Shown here: positions 35,311 to 44,161 of the stretch, in pieces
Layout of the letters: each line of letters opens with the position of its first letter
How positions within the stretch are numbered: position 1 is the stretch's first letter
Origin: Allorhizobium undicola ORS 992 = ATCC 700741
GTDB taxonomy: Bacteria > Pseudomonadota > Alphaproteobacteria > Rhizobiales > Rhizobiaceae
NCBI RefSeq assembly: GCF_000621665.1
Contig: NZ_JHXQ01000009.1
Coordinates: forward strand, 62,001 to 126,000
Direction: 5' to 3'
Length of the DNA stretch: 64,000 nt
The notes under the pieces: generated by a model
What the model was told of the DNA's origin: nothing
Seen by the model: the letters and a program-made list of their open reading frames with translations, nothing else
Database searches by the model: none
Program-made: the position numbers and the translations under genes

Positions 35311-35533
35311 GCCTTGTCTCTCCGGAGGATTTGCGGGTTGCCCGATCAAAAGTAGAATCCAGATTTGCCGCCCTGACAAGCGCAAAGCGTGGCGGAAGTC
35401 GGAATGCGACCCTCCTTGCTGAGACCCAAGGCCGGCGAATTTGCATTATATTAGACAAACTGTTGAATTGCCATGGTTTTCAGATAAGCTGACAGTGACT
35501 TCCCGGTGCAACTCGAAAAATAGCAGAAGCCAT

Positions 35534-35992
35534 ATGTGGGACGGAGTTTTGAAAAGCGGCGATACCGGACCTTTCGGGTTCCGGTTGTCCAGTCTGGCGC
35601 GGCTTTGGCGCAGACGGGTGGAGGAACACCTCGCCGCTGCGGGCTTTACCGATGCAAGCTGGCGGCCGCTGGTTTACCTTTATCATCACGGCGACGGCGT
35701 GACGCAAAAGGAGCTGGCGGGGATTGTCGGGTTGGATGGTTCGACGCTGGTCCGCCTTCTGGATATTCTGGAAAAGCAGAGCCTTATCGAGCGGCGCAAT
35801 GATGTGCAGGACCGGCGGGTAAACCGTATTTTCCTGACGGAGCAAGGCTTTGCCGCCATAAACGACATCCGCGCTCGTGTGGAGCCACTGGAGACGGCGC
35901 TGCTCGCAGACGTGCCCCCCGATGAGTTGAAGGCGGTTTTGCGGATGTTCGATGACCTGGAGAAGAAGCTTTCGCCGGACGCATCCGGCTGA
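35534..35992 (+). CDS. MarR family transcriptional regulator
   Basis: A 152-residue winged-helix regulator. The N-terminal dimerisation helix is FGFRLSSLARLWRRRVEEHL; the recognition region is DGVTQKELAGIVGLDGSTLVRLLDILEKQ (about 55-83, given here in two overlapping parts: GVTQKELAGIVGLDGS and TLVRLLDILEKQ); the wing is IERRNDVQDRRVNRIFLTEQ. No target gene lies next to it: the SH3 gene is divergent and more than 500 bases are empty downstream, so it may act elsewhere. The longer open frame to 35441 lacks a good ribosome site. Confidence 0.87.
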   Translation: MWDGVLKSGDTGPFGFRLSSLARLWRRRVEEHLAAAGFTDASWRPLVYLYHHGDGVTQKELAGIVGLDGSTLVRLLDILEKQSLIERRNDVQDRRVNRIFLTEQGFAAINDIRARVEPLETALLADVPPDELKAVLRMFDDLEKKLSPDASG

Positions 35993-36530
35993 TGGCATTT
36001 TGAGAAGGCGGCTTTCGCACAGCCTGCCTCCCACCGTCCTTTATGCGTTTTATAAAACCCATGGCGCTGTATTGGGGCGCTTGCGGTCTTCGCCATCCTG
36101 CTTGGAAGCGCCACGCCGCGCGGGCGGATGAGGGCCAATAACTCTCATGACGGGAAGCTGTAAGGATTTCGGACTTCCTCAGGTTGAATTTCTTTCCATG
36201 ACGTTAACTGTGCTGAACAATGGCCGGATTTGTGACGCCTCTTGCCGAATGCATTAAATAATCGGCAATAACGCCACCCTAAAGTAGCAGTATATAAAGT
36301 TAACGACAGTCTTTTCGGCTGAAATGACGGTCGAAAATTCTTATTGTCGTAATATCGCAAGGGCTGGAGGCAGGGGCTTCCGGTGATTGCGAAGGGCGGC
36401 TAACAGGTTGAACGGGCAGGTCGCGCAGGGCCGCAGCGCGCTGCGGCAACGATCTGGGCTCGAAAAGAAAATGGAGCGTCGCGCCGCCTTCCTTTGCGGT
36501 TCGATGCTGCGGACATGAGGGACGTGCGCG
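35993..36530. other. 538-base stretch without a convincing gene
   Basis: Short open frames here lack ribosome sites and family resemblance. At 36036-36072 the sequence GTCCTTTATGCG...AAAACCCATGGCGCTGTA resembles one arm of the RIME-like element at 41326-41365, so a worn repeat copy is present. An AT-rich portion (36225-36350) probably holds the promoter of the next gene. Confidence 0.5.
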
Positions 36531-37691
36531 ATGAAGGGTCTTTTGGGAAAGGTCCGGTTTTCCCGCAAGATGGTCATCATCTTGGGCGGCGTCCTTGTGG
36601 CGTGCGGCGCCTCCGGTTCCGTGGCTGTCTATATTGGCCGGGACCAGTTGCTGGGGGCCTCCAAGACCACGCTGAACGGACTGGAATGCACGCAGGTGCA
36701 GGCCGTGAAACTTCACCGCAAGGAGCGGGTCTGGGTGCGCAAATATGTCACGACAGAACCCGGCGACGGCCTGTCGCGGATCAGAACGGCGCTGCGTGTG
36801 GCAAAAGCGACTGCCGAGGCCGAAAAGGCCGATCTCGTTCAGGTCGTTGTTCTCGATAAGAACGGCCCCAAGGACCGGGCCGAAATTCGCGGCCGCGCCG
36901 TGGGTGCCGAGGTTGTGTATGTGCCGGTTCCCGCGCATATCGACGATGAGCAGGATGTGGTGCCGCTGACGGCGCGTTATGTGGACCGGCCCGCCAATGG
37001 CGATGGCGATTTCTATGGCGAACGCATCGACATGGCATCGGACGAGGCGGCGGCCCTGATGGCCAGCCTTACCGAAAAAAATGATTGCGTCATTCCCGCG
37101 CCCCCTGCCGACAAGGAAGGCGATGGTCACGGCAAGGCCAGCGGCCATGGCAAGACCGAGAAGGCGACGGGCGAGCATGGTCAGCCCGAGCATGGAAAAA
37201 CCGAGCCCGACAAGAAAGAACATGGTGCCGATGGGCATGGGGCCGATGGGCATGGGGCGGAGGCAAAGAAGGACGGCGAAGCCGCCGGTTCAGGCGATGC
37301 GGCCCATGGGGGTGAACCGCCAGCGGCAGACGCAAAGCCCGGCCTGATTTCCTCCATCAAGGGCATGATTTTTGGAAGCGAAAAGCCCGCCGGAACGGAA
37401 ACGGCCTTGCACACCGTATCCGGCGAGGCGGCACCCACCGCCCCCGCCCATGATACCGCCCCCGCTCATGATGCGGCAAGCGCGGAGAAGGTTGGGGGGG
37501 ACGCAGAAAAGCCTGCCGACGGGCCTGCCCCGGCTGGCTGGTTTGCTTCGCTGAAATCACGCATTCTGGGAAGCGACAGGCCCGCCGATCCCGGCAAGCC
37601 TGCCGAGCAGGCCGATGCCTCGAAACCTGCTACTGAGCCTGAAAAAGAAGAACCGGCCAGCGTGCTGCCAAAAGGCATTTCGCTTCGGTGA
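36531..37691 (+). CDS. Membrane-anchored protein with His/Gly/Lys/Glu-rich C-terminal half, function unknown
   Basis: I do not recognise this 386-residue protein. One hydrophobic segment (about 14-36, MVIILGGVLVACGASGSVAV) is a probable anchor or signal. Residues about 45-185 look globular (VQAVKLHRKERVWVRKYVTT, AEKADLVQVVVLDKNGPKDR, AEVVYVPVPAH). From about 190 the chain is low-complexity, rich in H, G, K, E and A (for example DGHGKASGHGKTEK; GADGHGADGHGAEAKK). Two related amphipathic stretches stand out: LISSIKGMIFGSEKPAG (about 265) and WFASLKSRILGSDRPAD (about 340). The His-rich part could bind metal, or the region could be a flexible periplasmic spacer; neither is shown. Confidence 0.7.
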   Translation: MKGLLGKVRFSRKMVIILGGVLVACGASGSVAVYIGRDQLLGASKTTLNGLECTQVQAVKLHRKERVWVRKYVTTEPGDGLSRIRTALRVAKATAEAEKADLVQVVVLDKNGPKDRAEIRGRAVGAEVVYVPVPAHIDDEQDVVPLTARYVDRPANGDGDFYGERIDMASDEAAALMASLTEKNDCVIPAPPADKEGDGHGKASGHGKTEKATGEHGQPEHGKTEPDKKEHGADGHGADGHGAEAKKDGEAAGSGDAAHGGEPPAADAKPGLISSIKGMIFGSEKPAGTETALHTVSGEAAPTAPAHDTAPAHDAASAEKVGGDAEKPADGPAPAGWFASLKSRILGSDRPADPGKPAEQADASKPATEPEKEEPASVLPKGISLR

Positions 37692-37725
37692 GGCCGCAGG
37701 ACATGCCGTCGCGGGAAACGCGCTA

Positions 37726-37753
37726 TCCCGGCTTTGCCTGCGCAAAGCCGGGA
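37726..37753. terminator. Hairpin between convergent genes (first of two)
   Basis: TCCCGGCTTTG (37726-37736) pairs with CAAAGCCGGGA (37743-37753). It lies between the stop at 37691 and the lysS stop at 37870 and may end transcription from either side, although neither flank has a long T-run. Confidence 0.5.
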
Positions 37754-37791
37754 CATGGACCCTGCTGACGTCTCCCTGCCTTGAAGGCGTC

Positions 37792-37830
37792 TCGAATATC
37801 TCAACTGTGTCAGAGGCTTGAGATATTCGA
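37792..37830. repeat. 13-base-arm inverted repeat before lysS end
   Basis: TCGAATATCTCAA (37792-37804) and TTGAGATATTCGA (37818-37830) are perfectly complementary around a 13-base loop; AAAAGG follows. On the lysS strand this would be a hairpin preceded by a purine/T-rich stretch. It is more AT-rich than the surroundings. Confidence 0.55.
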
Positions 37831-37869
37831 AAAGGAAAATGCCAAGTTCATTTTCAATGGTGCTTGGTA

Positions 37870-39366
37870 TCAATCCGCCTTGGCGCGGCGCGCCGGGAAG
37901 AGGATGATGTCGCGGATCGACGGGGCGTTGGTCAACAGCATGATCAGACGATCGACCCCGATGCCGAGACCACCAGCCGGCGGCATACCCTGATCCATGG
38001 CGTCGAGGAATTCGTCGTCGAGCTGCTTGTCTTTTTCGCCGCGGGCATGGGCCTGTTCAAGCTGTTCCACCATGCGGCGGCGCTGTTCTTCCGGATCGTT
38101 GAGTTCCGAGAAGGCGTTGCCGATTTCCCAGGCATTGCAATAGGTTTCGAAACGCTCCACCAGACGCGGCTCGCCCGGCACTTCCTTGGCGAAGGGCGAA
38201 ATATCCTTCGGAAAATGCGTGACATGGGCGGGCTGGATCAGCGTGCCTTCCACTTTTTCTTCAAAGATGAAGGCCAGGCATTCGCCCCAGGTCCAGTCTT
38301 TTTCCACGGCAAAACCGGCAGCCTTGGCGGCGCTACGGGCTTCTTCGTCGGTCTTGATGCTCATGAAGTCGATGCCGGTGGCTTCCTTGACGGCTTCGGG
38401 CATCGGCACGCGGCGGAACGGGCCCTTGAAGGAGAGCTCCTTGTCGCCGAAGGCAAATTCCGTCGAGCCATGAATGCGGACCGCGAGATCGGCAAACAGC
38501 CGCTCCACGAGATCCATCATGTCCTCGTAATCGGCATAGGCCCAATAGCACTCCATCATGGTGAATTCGGGATTGTGCCGGGTGGAAACGCCTTCATTGC
38601 GGAAGTTGCGGTTCACTTCGAAGATCTTGTCGGCAAGGCCGGAAACCAGCGTGCGCTTCAGGAAGAGTTCCGGCGCGATACGCAGATACATGTCCTGCTT
38701 CAGCGTGTTGTGGTGCGTCTTGAAAGGGTCTGCCGATGCGCCGCCATAGATGGATTGCAGCATGGGCGTTTCCACTTCCATGAAGCCATCGGCCTCCATG
38801 AAACGGCGCACGCCGGAAATGATCTTCGAGCGTTGCAGGAAGCGCAGCTTGGATTCTTCATTGGTCATGATGTCGAGATGGCGCTTGCGATAGCGCACTT
38901 CGATATCGGTCACGCCATGCCATTTTTCCGGCATGGGCAGCAGCGTCTTGGTGAGCATGGTGATTTCATGCGCATTGATGGTCAGCTCACCGCGCTTGGT
39001 GCGGCGAATCTGCCCCTTCACGCCGATAATGTCGCCCAGGTCGATCATCGGCAGAAGGTTGCGGGCCTCTTCCGGGGTCGTATCCTTGTGGGAGAAAATC
39101 TGGATCTTGCCGGTTGCGTCATGCAGGTCCATGAACATGCCGGAATTGCGCGAGGAATAGACGCGGCCAGCCACCGTCACCACATCGGCGGATTCGGTGT
39201 CGGGCTCCAGCTTCGCATATTTTTCCGAAAGCTCGGCATTGGTGATCGAGCGGTGGAAATGCGCCGGGTAAACGTCGCCGATTTTCTCGCGCAGCATAGC
39301 CAGTTTCTGGCGGCGCACTTCGGAAGCGTCGGAGGAGAGGGCAGTTTCGGTCTTGGTGTCGGTCAT
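37870..39366 (-). CDS. lysS: Lysyl-tRNA synthetase, class II
   Basis: A 498-residue class II synthetase that charges tRNA-Lys. The N-terminal OB-fold anticodon domain (about 60-170) has VTVAGRVYSSRNSGMFMDLH; class II motif 1 is RRFMEADGFMEVETPMLQ, motif 2 FEVNRNFRNEGVSTRHNPEF, and motif 3 GLGIGVDRLIMLLTN near the C-terminus. Start MTDTKTE at 39366 has AGGATAAAG upstream; the frame is open to 39402 inside the gltX end. It follows gltX by 22 bases in the same direction, forming a two-gene synthetase operon. Confidence 0.96.
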   Translation of the reverse strand: MTDTKTETALSSDASEVRRQKLAMLREKIGDVYPAHFHRSITNAELSEKYAKLEPDTESADVVTVAGRVYSSRNSGMFMDLHDATGKIQIFSHKDTTPEEARNLLPMIDLGDIIGVKGQIRRTKRGELTINAHEITMLTKTLLPMPEKWHGVTDIEVRYRKRHLDIMTNEESKLRFLQRSKIISGVRRFMEADGFMEVETPMLQSIYGGASADPFKTHHNTLKQDMYLRIAPELFLKRTLVSGLADKIFEVNRNFRNEGVSTRHNPEFTMMECYWAYADYEDMMDLVERLFADLAVRIHGSTEFAFGDKELSFKGPFRRVPMPEAVKEATGIDFMSIKTDEEARSAAKAAGFAVEKDWTWGECLAFIFEEKVEGTLIQPAHVTHFPKDISPFAKEVPGEPRLVERFETYCNAWEIGNAFSELNDPEEQRRRMVEQLEQAHARGEKDKQLDDEFLDAMDQGMPPAGGLGIGVDRLIMLLTNAPSIRDIILFPARRAKAD

Positions 39367-39388
39367 GTCTTTATCCTGTCTCTCGGCC

Positions 39389-40843
39389 TTACTTTGCGCC
39401 AACCATGGAGGTCAGAACCTGGCTTGCCACCTTCAGACGCTGGCGCACCACCGAACGTCCCAGCAGCGCCATGGAATCGAACAAGGGCAGCGAGCGCTGG
39501 TTGCCTGAAACGGCAACGAAGAGCGGCGGTGTCACCACGCGCAGCTTCTTGCCCATGCGATCGGAAATGGCGCGCAACTCTGCTTCGATCGTCTCGACAT
39601 TCCATTCCAGGATCTTTTCGAGATCGGCCTGCACGGTGGACACGATCTCCAGCGTCTCTTCCGGGCTGGTTTTCAACCCGGCAAAGGAGGCGGGCGTCAG
39701 GCCGACATCGGAGGCCAGCATGAAGCCTGCCAGTTGCGGCAATTCGCCAAGCTTGGAAATACGGCTCTGGGCAAGTTTCAGCCCCTCCGTCAGGCGGCCG
39801 TTTTCAGAAGCCCAGGTGAGGATACGGTCGAGGAAGTCTTCCGAGGTCAGCTTTTCGCGCAGCCAGCGGCCATTCAGCCAGTCCAGCTTCTGCACGTCGA
39901 AAATGGCGCCTGCCTTGGACAGGTTTTCCGGGTCGAACTTCTCGGCCAGCTCTTCCATGGTCAAAAGCTCTTCGCCTTCGGCGATCTGGATGAAGAACAG
40001 GCCAAGGAAGTTCATCAGCGCTTCCGGCAGATAGCCGAGCGCGGAGTAATAGGAGATCGAAGTGGGGTTCTTGCGCTTGGAAAGCTTGGACTTGTCGTGA
40101 TTGCGCATCAGCGACAGGTGCATGAATTTCGGCGGCTCGAGGCCCAGATATTTGTAAATGAGGATGTGCTTCGGCACCGAGGCCAGCCATTCCTCGCCGC
40201 GCGCCACATGGGTAATCTTCATCAGATGGTCGTCCACCACATTGGCCATATGGTAGGTGGGCATACCGTCGGCCTTGAGCAGAACCTGCATATCGACGCT
40301 TTCCCACGGGATCGAGACATCGCCATAAACGCCATCGTGGAATTCGCAGGCCCCCTCGGTCGGGATCTTCATGCGCACGACATGCGGCTCACCGGCGGCA
40401 ACGCGGGCGGTGACTTCCTCGGCCTTGAGATGCAGGCAAAGCCCGTCGTAACCCGGCGGCTTGCCCGCGGCGCGCTGCGCCTCGCGCATCTGCTCCAGCC
40501 GTTCCGGCGTGCAGAAACAGCGGAAGGCATTGCCTTCATTGACCATTTTCTCCACGAAGGGACGATAGGTATCCTTACGCTCCGACTGGCGATAGGGGCC
40601 GTAAGGACCGCCGACATCGGGACCTTCGGACCATTCCAGGCCGCACCATTTCAGCGCGTCCAGCACCTTCTGCTCAAATTCCGCCGTGGAGCGGGTGGCA
40701 TCGGTGTCTTCGATGCGCAGGATGAACTCGCCGCCATGTTTTTTGGCGAAGAGATAGTTGAACAGCGCGATATAGGCGGTGCCGACATGCGGCTCGCCGG
40801 TGGGAGATGGTGCAATGCGGACGCGAACGCCGGAAGTGGTCAT
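39389..40843 (-). CDS. gltX: Glutamyl-tRNA synthetase
   Basis: A 484-residue class I synthetase. The HIGH-type motif is RIAPSPTGEPHVGTAYIALF at the N-terminus and the KMSKS-type motif is KLSKRK at about 250; RNHDKSKLSKRKNPTSISYY surrounds it. The C-terminal anticodon domain runs from about 320. It begins MTTSGVRVRIAPSPTG at 40843; an open extension to 40942 is not conserved in the family. Upstream lies a long structured gap (40844-41427). Many alphaproteobacteria carry two gltX copies, one of which also serves tRNA-Gln; which one this is cannot be told. Confidence 0.96.
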   Translation of the reverse strand: MTTSGVRVRIAPSPTGEPHVGTAYIALFNYLFAKKHGGEFILRIEDTDATRSTAEFEQKVLDALKWCGLEWSEGPDVGGPYGPYRQSERKDTYRPFVEKMVNEGNAFRCFCTPERLEQMREAQRAAGKPPGYDGLCLHLKAEEVTARVAAGEPHVVRMKIPTEGACEFHDGVYGDVSIPWESVDMQVLLKADGMPTYHMANVVDDHLMKITHVARGEEWLASVPKHILIYKYLGLEPPKFMHLSLMRNHDKSKLSKRKNPTSISYYSALGYLPEALMNFLGLFFIQIAEGEELLTMEELAEKFDPENLSKAGAIFDVQKLDWLNGRWLREKLTSEDFLDRILTWASENGRLTEGLKLAQSRISKLGELPQLAGFMLASDVGLTPASFAGLKTSPEETLEIVSTVQADLEKILEWNVETIEAELRAISDRMGKKLRVVTPPLFVAVSGNQRSLPLFDSMALLGRSVVRQRLKVASQVLTSMVGAK

Positions 40844-41220
40844 GATCGTGCTCGTGGGTGCGACAGAACCGTAAAGAGCCGGTTCCACAGTTAACGGATC
40901 GATCTTGTCCCAAGGCGCGGGTTTGCGCGGCCATCGGGTCAACTCGTTGCTGGCCTTAGGCCATATTCAGGGGCAAGCGTCAAGAACCACCCCGGCACAG
41001 GCCATTTTCCGGCTTGCGAAAAAATCTGAAAAAAATCTGCATTCGGCTGGAACCCGAACGGGACTTGCCCGTTATGACAGCAGAATAAAGGTCGTGCCAA
41101 CCGGACGCGACGGGAAAGGGGAATACGGAGATTTTTCCGGTTTCTCTCCGTAGCCAACGAAACGGCAGACGAGCCCCTTACCCGTCCGGCCTTTGTTCTG
41201 AGCAACCCCGTCCCCCGCCC

Positions 41221-41251
41221 GAAAGCCTGCGTCTGCCCGACGCAGGCTTTC
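41221..41251. terminator. 13-pair hairpin downstream of SLC13 gene
   Basis: GAAAGCCTGCGTC (41221-41233) and GACGCAGGCTTTC (41239-41251), loop TGCCC, perfect stem. The SLC13 gene on the minus strand ends 177 bases away; a transcript from the putative RNA region on the plus strand would also end here. No T-run, so factor-independent termination is uncertain. Confidence 0.5.
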
Positions 41252-41267
41252 ACCGTTTCAGGCTAGA

Positions 41268-41370
41268 GCATAATTCCTTAAATCGGAATCGATTTAAGGA
41301 ATTATGCAGCAGATTTAACGTGTTACAGCGTCCTTCGTGGGTTTGATAAAACGCACGGCGCTGTAGGCCG
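41268..41370. repeat. RIME-like mosaic element (two palindromes)
   Basis: First palindrome: GCATAATTCCTTAAATC (41268-41284) and GATTTAAGGAATTATGC (41291-41307), 17-base perfect arms. Second, imperfect: TACAGCGTCC...GTGGGTTT and AAAACGCACGGCGCTGTA (about 41326-41369). Both parts match from memory the intergenic mosaic elements common in Rhizobium, Agrobacterium and Brucella genomes. Confidence 0.75.
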
Positions 41371-41427
41371 CCCGATTGGGCCAGACCATGCCCTTCCGGT
41401 TGATGGCGATGCATCACGGATAAAGGT

Positions 41428-43185
41428 TTACTTTACCGGCCAGACAAGCAGCAGCATCGGCACGGAAACCAGCACGATGAGAATAGACAGCGGCAGGCCA
41501 AGGCGGGGATAATCGCTGAAACGATAGCCGCCTGGACCCATGACGAGTGTATTGCACTGATGGCCGATGGGGGTGAGAAAGTCCGAGCCTGCGCCGATGG
41601 CGACCGCCATCAGGAAGGCATCCGGACGAAAGCCGAGATTGTGGGCAAAGCTTGCGGCGATCGGCGCCATGACCAGAACCGTGGCCGCATTATTGAGGAA
41701 GGGCGTGACCGCCATGGCGGTGAGAAGAATGAGTCCAAGGGCGCCATAGGCGGGAAGGCCATGGGCGATATTGCCCAGCCACGCGGCGATCACATCGCTG
41801 CCGCCTGTGGTTCTCAGACTGTCGCTGACGGGAATGAGGGCGGCCAGCATGACGAGGATCGGTCCGTCCACGGCGCGGTAGACATCATTGAGCGGAACGA
41901 CCTTGAAGACCACCATGGCCAGTGCCGCGGCAAAAAAAGCCACCGGAACCGGCGCCAGGCCAAGCGCCGTGGAGCCCATGGCCAGAATAAGGATGATGAC
42001 GGGAATGAGCGCGCTGCGGTTCGTTCCAAGCAGAATTTCCCGTTCGGCCAGCGGCAGGCAGCCCAGTTCCCTCAGCGCTGAGGGCAGGGCGGTACGCTTG
42101 CCTTGCAGCACCACGACGTCGCCATCCGCCAATACCAGTTCCGAAAGGCGCTCGCGAATGCGCTTTCCCTGACGGCTGACGGCGAGAAGATTGATGCCAT
42201 AGGTGTTGAACAGCGAGATATTGCGGGCCGAAAGGCCGATCAGCGGTGAATTCGGCGCGATCACCGCCTCTGCCGCGGTGATTTCCCCGCTCTGGATCTC
42301 GCCGCCCGACAGTTTCAGGTCGTTTTGCGAGATGATCCTGTCGAGCGCGTCGGATGGCCCTTCCAAAAGCACGGTGTCGCCAGCCTTGATCTGCATGTCG
42401 GGAAAGGGGGAAATGCGCCGGTGCCCGCGCAGGATGGCGGTGGCGATCACTTCGCCGGAGCCCGCCTTGAGCAGGGTGCTGAGCGATTGTCCGGCAAGGC
42501 TCGATTCCGGCGTAATCATTGCTTCGGTCGAAAAATGCGAGGTGCCGAGCGCTTCCTGCAAGCTGGTATTCTGGTTCTCGCGTTTGGGAACCAGCCAGTA
42601 GAAAAACATGAGAAAGATCACGCCGACGGCGGCAAGCGTTGCGCCGACCGGGGTGAAATCGAACATGGTGAAGGGCGTGCCCGTCAGTTCGCCGCGCAGG
42701 CGCGATACGACGATATTCGGCGAGGTGCCGATCTGCGTCATCAGGCCGCCCAGAAGGGCGCCGAAGGCCATGGGCATCAAAAAAACGGAAGGGGAGGCGC
42801 CGGAGCGGCGGGCAAATTGAAAGGCCACCGGCATCATGATGGCCAGTGCCCCGATATTCTTGATGAAGGCCGACATGACGGTGACGGACACCACCAGCAG
42901 CAGCATCTGGCCACGCAGCGAGGAGAGGTTCGGGAAAAAGCGCTTGATGGCGGCATCCACAAGCCCGGAGCGCGCAACCCCGGCGCTGACCACCAGCGCA
43001 CTCCCGACGATTATGACAATGTCGTCGCTGAAGCCGGAAAAGGCCTTGTCCGGCGGTACGATGCCGATGGCAACGGCCACCATGAGTGTTAGCCCCGCCA
43101 CCACGTCATAGCGGATGCGATCGACGATGAAGAGAAGCATCATGCCGGCAATGACGGCGAAAGACAGGATTTGAGCGCTGGTCAT
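41428..43185 (-). CDS. SLC13-family anion permease with two RCK_C (TrkA-C) domains
   Basis: A 585-residue membrane protein. About five N-terminal transmembrane helices (with MPVAFQFARRSGASPSVFLM and IGTSPNIVVSRLR, the conserved family region) precede two RCK_C domains (about 220-290 and 305-375: MQIKAGDTVLLEGPSDALDR; LVLADGDVVVLQGKRTALPS), then a second membrane half ending in FLTPIGHQCNTLVMGPGGY. This layout is that of divalent anion:sodium symporters of the SLC13/CitT group, often sulfate or dicarboxylate transporters; RCK_C domains may regulate gating. The substrate cannot be predicted here. Confidence 0.87.
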   Translation of the reverse strand: MTSAQILSFAVIAGMMLLFIVDRIRYDVVAGLTLMVAVAIGIVPPDKAFSGFSDDIVIIVGSALVVSAGVARSGLVDAAIKRFFPNLSSLRGQMLLLVVSVTVMSAFIKNIGALAIMMPVAFQFARRSGASPSVFLMPMAFGALLGGLMTQIGTSPNIVVSRLRGELTGTPFTMFDFTPVGATLAAVGVIFLMFFYWLVPKRENQNTSLQEALGTSHFSTEAMITPESSLAGQSLSTLLKAGSGEVIATAILRGHRRISPFPDMQIKAGDTVLLEGPSDALDRIISQNDLKLSGGEIQSGEITAAEAVIAPNSPLIGLSARNISLFNTYGINLLAVSRQGKRIRERLSELVLADGDVVVLQGKRTALPSALRELGCLPLAEREILLGTNRSALIPVIILILAMGSTALGLAPVPVAFFAAALAMVVFKVVPLNDVYRAVDGPILVMLAALIPVSDSLRTTGGSDVIAAWLGNIAHGLPAYGALGLILLTAMAVTPFLNNAATVLVMAPIAASFAHNLGFRPDAFLMAVAIGAGSDFLTPIGHQCNTLVMGPGGYRFSDYPRLGLPLSILIVLVSVPMLLLVWPVK

Positions 43186-43271
43186 GCTGATCCGGAGGCT
43201 GGGGCGGGGTCAGGCTATAATTCCTGACGCCGCCGCTTGTTCCGGATCGTGCCTGTTTCGCTACATTCCTG

Positions 43272-44036
43272 TCAGTGCAGGGTAGTTTGCGCCTTGCGCT
43301 CACGCTCCAGCCGCTTTTTACGGCGCGCCAGCATGTTGAGCCCTTCCACCAGCGCGGAAAAGGCCATGGCCGCATAGATATAACCCTTCGGGACATGGAA
43401 CCCCATGCCGTCGGCAATCAGCGTCATGCCGATCATCAGCAGGAAGCCGAGCGCCAGCATGACGACGGTGGGATTTTTCTCGATGAAGCGCCCGAGCGGA
43501 TTGGCAGCCAGCAGCATGACGGCCACGGCAAAGAGAACGGCGATGACCATGATGATGACATGTTCGGTCATGCCGACCGCCGTGATGATGCTGTCCACCG
43601 AGAAAACAAGATCAAGAAGCAGGATCTGGCCAATGGCGGCGCCCATCGTCGTCGTGGCGGCTGAGGAAATGATGTCCTCCTGCCTGTCTTCCGGATCGAC
43701 GCTGTGATGGATTTCCTTCGTGGCCTTCCAGACAAGGAAAAGACCGCCGGCAACGAGGATCATGTCCTTCCAGGAAAATCCGTGGCCGAAAAGGGTGAAG
43801 ACGGGATTGGTCAGCTTGACGATCCAGGCAACCGTGCCGAGAAGGCCGAGCCGCATGACCAGCGCCAGGCCGATGCCGATGCGGCGGGCCTTTTCGCGCT
43901 GGTTTTCCGGCAGTTTGTTGGAAAGGATCGAAATGAACACGAGGTTGTCGATGCCCAGCACGACTTCCATGGCGACGAGGGTGACAAGGGCTATCCAGGC
44001 TGCGGGGTCCTGGATAAGAAGCGCGATGTCTTGCAT
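43272..44036 (-). CDS. TerC family integral membrane protein
   Basis: A 254-residue protein with seven to eight hydrophobic segments and the TerC hallmark acidic membrane motifs: [20 protein letters not shown] (about 23-42) and [16 protein letters not shown] (about 135). The C-terminus is basic ([11 protein letters not shown]). TerC/Alx proteins are linked to tellurite resistance and, in several bacteria, to manganese export at the membrane. AAGGCT precedes the ATG. Stand-alone gene, 86 bases upstream of the SLC13 gene in the same direction, so co-transcription is possible. Confidence 0.92.
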   Translation of the reverse strand: MQDIALLIQDPAAWIALVTLVAMEVVLGIDNLVFISILSNKLPENQREKARRIGIGLALVMRLGLLGTVAWIVKLTNPVFTLFGHGFSWKDMILVAGGLFLVWKATKEIHHSVDPEDRQEDIISSAATTTMGAAIGQILLLDLVFSVDSIITAVGMTEHVIIMVIAVLFAVAVMLLAANPLGRFIEKNPTVVMLALGFLLMIGMTLIADGMGFHVPKGYIYAAMAFSALVEGLNMLARRKKRLERERKAQTTLH

Positions 44037-44161
44037 TGGCTAGCCTTTTTCTGACGGTGTGGTGTTCTCACTGCCTGAAAATGCTGGAAAGTCAAGGCGC
44101 TGCGGCCATCATGCGGCCCGGCGCCGTCCATGGAAGCGCCTTTCGGCTTCCCGCGCAAGGC

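Larger units (their letters stand above)
40844..41427. other. 584-base structured intergenic region, no protein gene
   Basis: Contains a hairpin TACGGAGA (41124-41131)/TCTCCGTA (41145-41152), a 13-pair hairpin GAAAGCCTGCGTC (41221-41233)/GACGCAGGCTTTC (41239-41251) and a two-part RIME-like element (41268-41370). The stretch 41030-41220 is not obviously coding and could be a small RNA gene; I could not match it to a known family. Confidence 0.5.

Noticed and set aside
36300-37253. 317-codon minus-strand frame overlapping the His-rich protein gene
   Set aside because: Lacks a ribosome site and domain pattern; the plus-strand frame has a membrane anchor and globular segment. Either frame is unfamiliar, so this rejection is less certain than the others.
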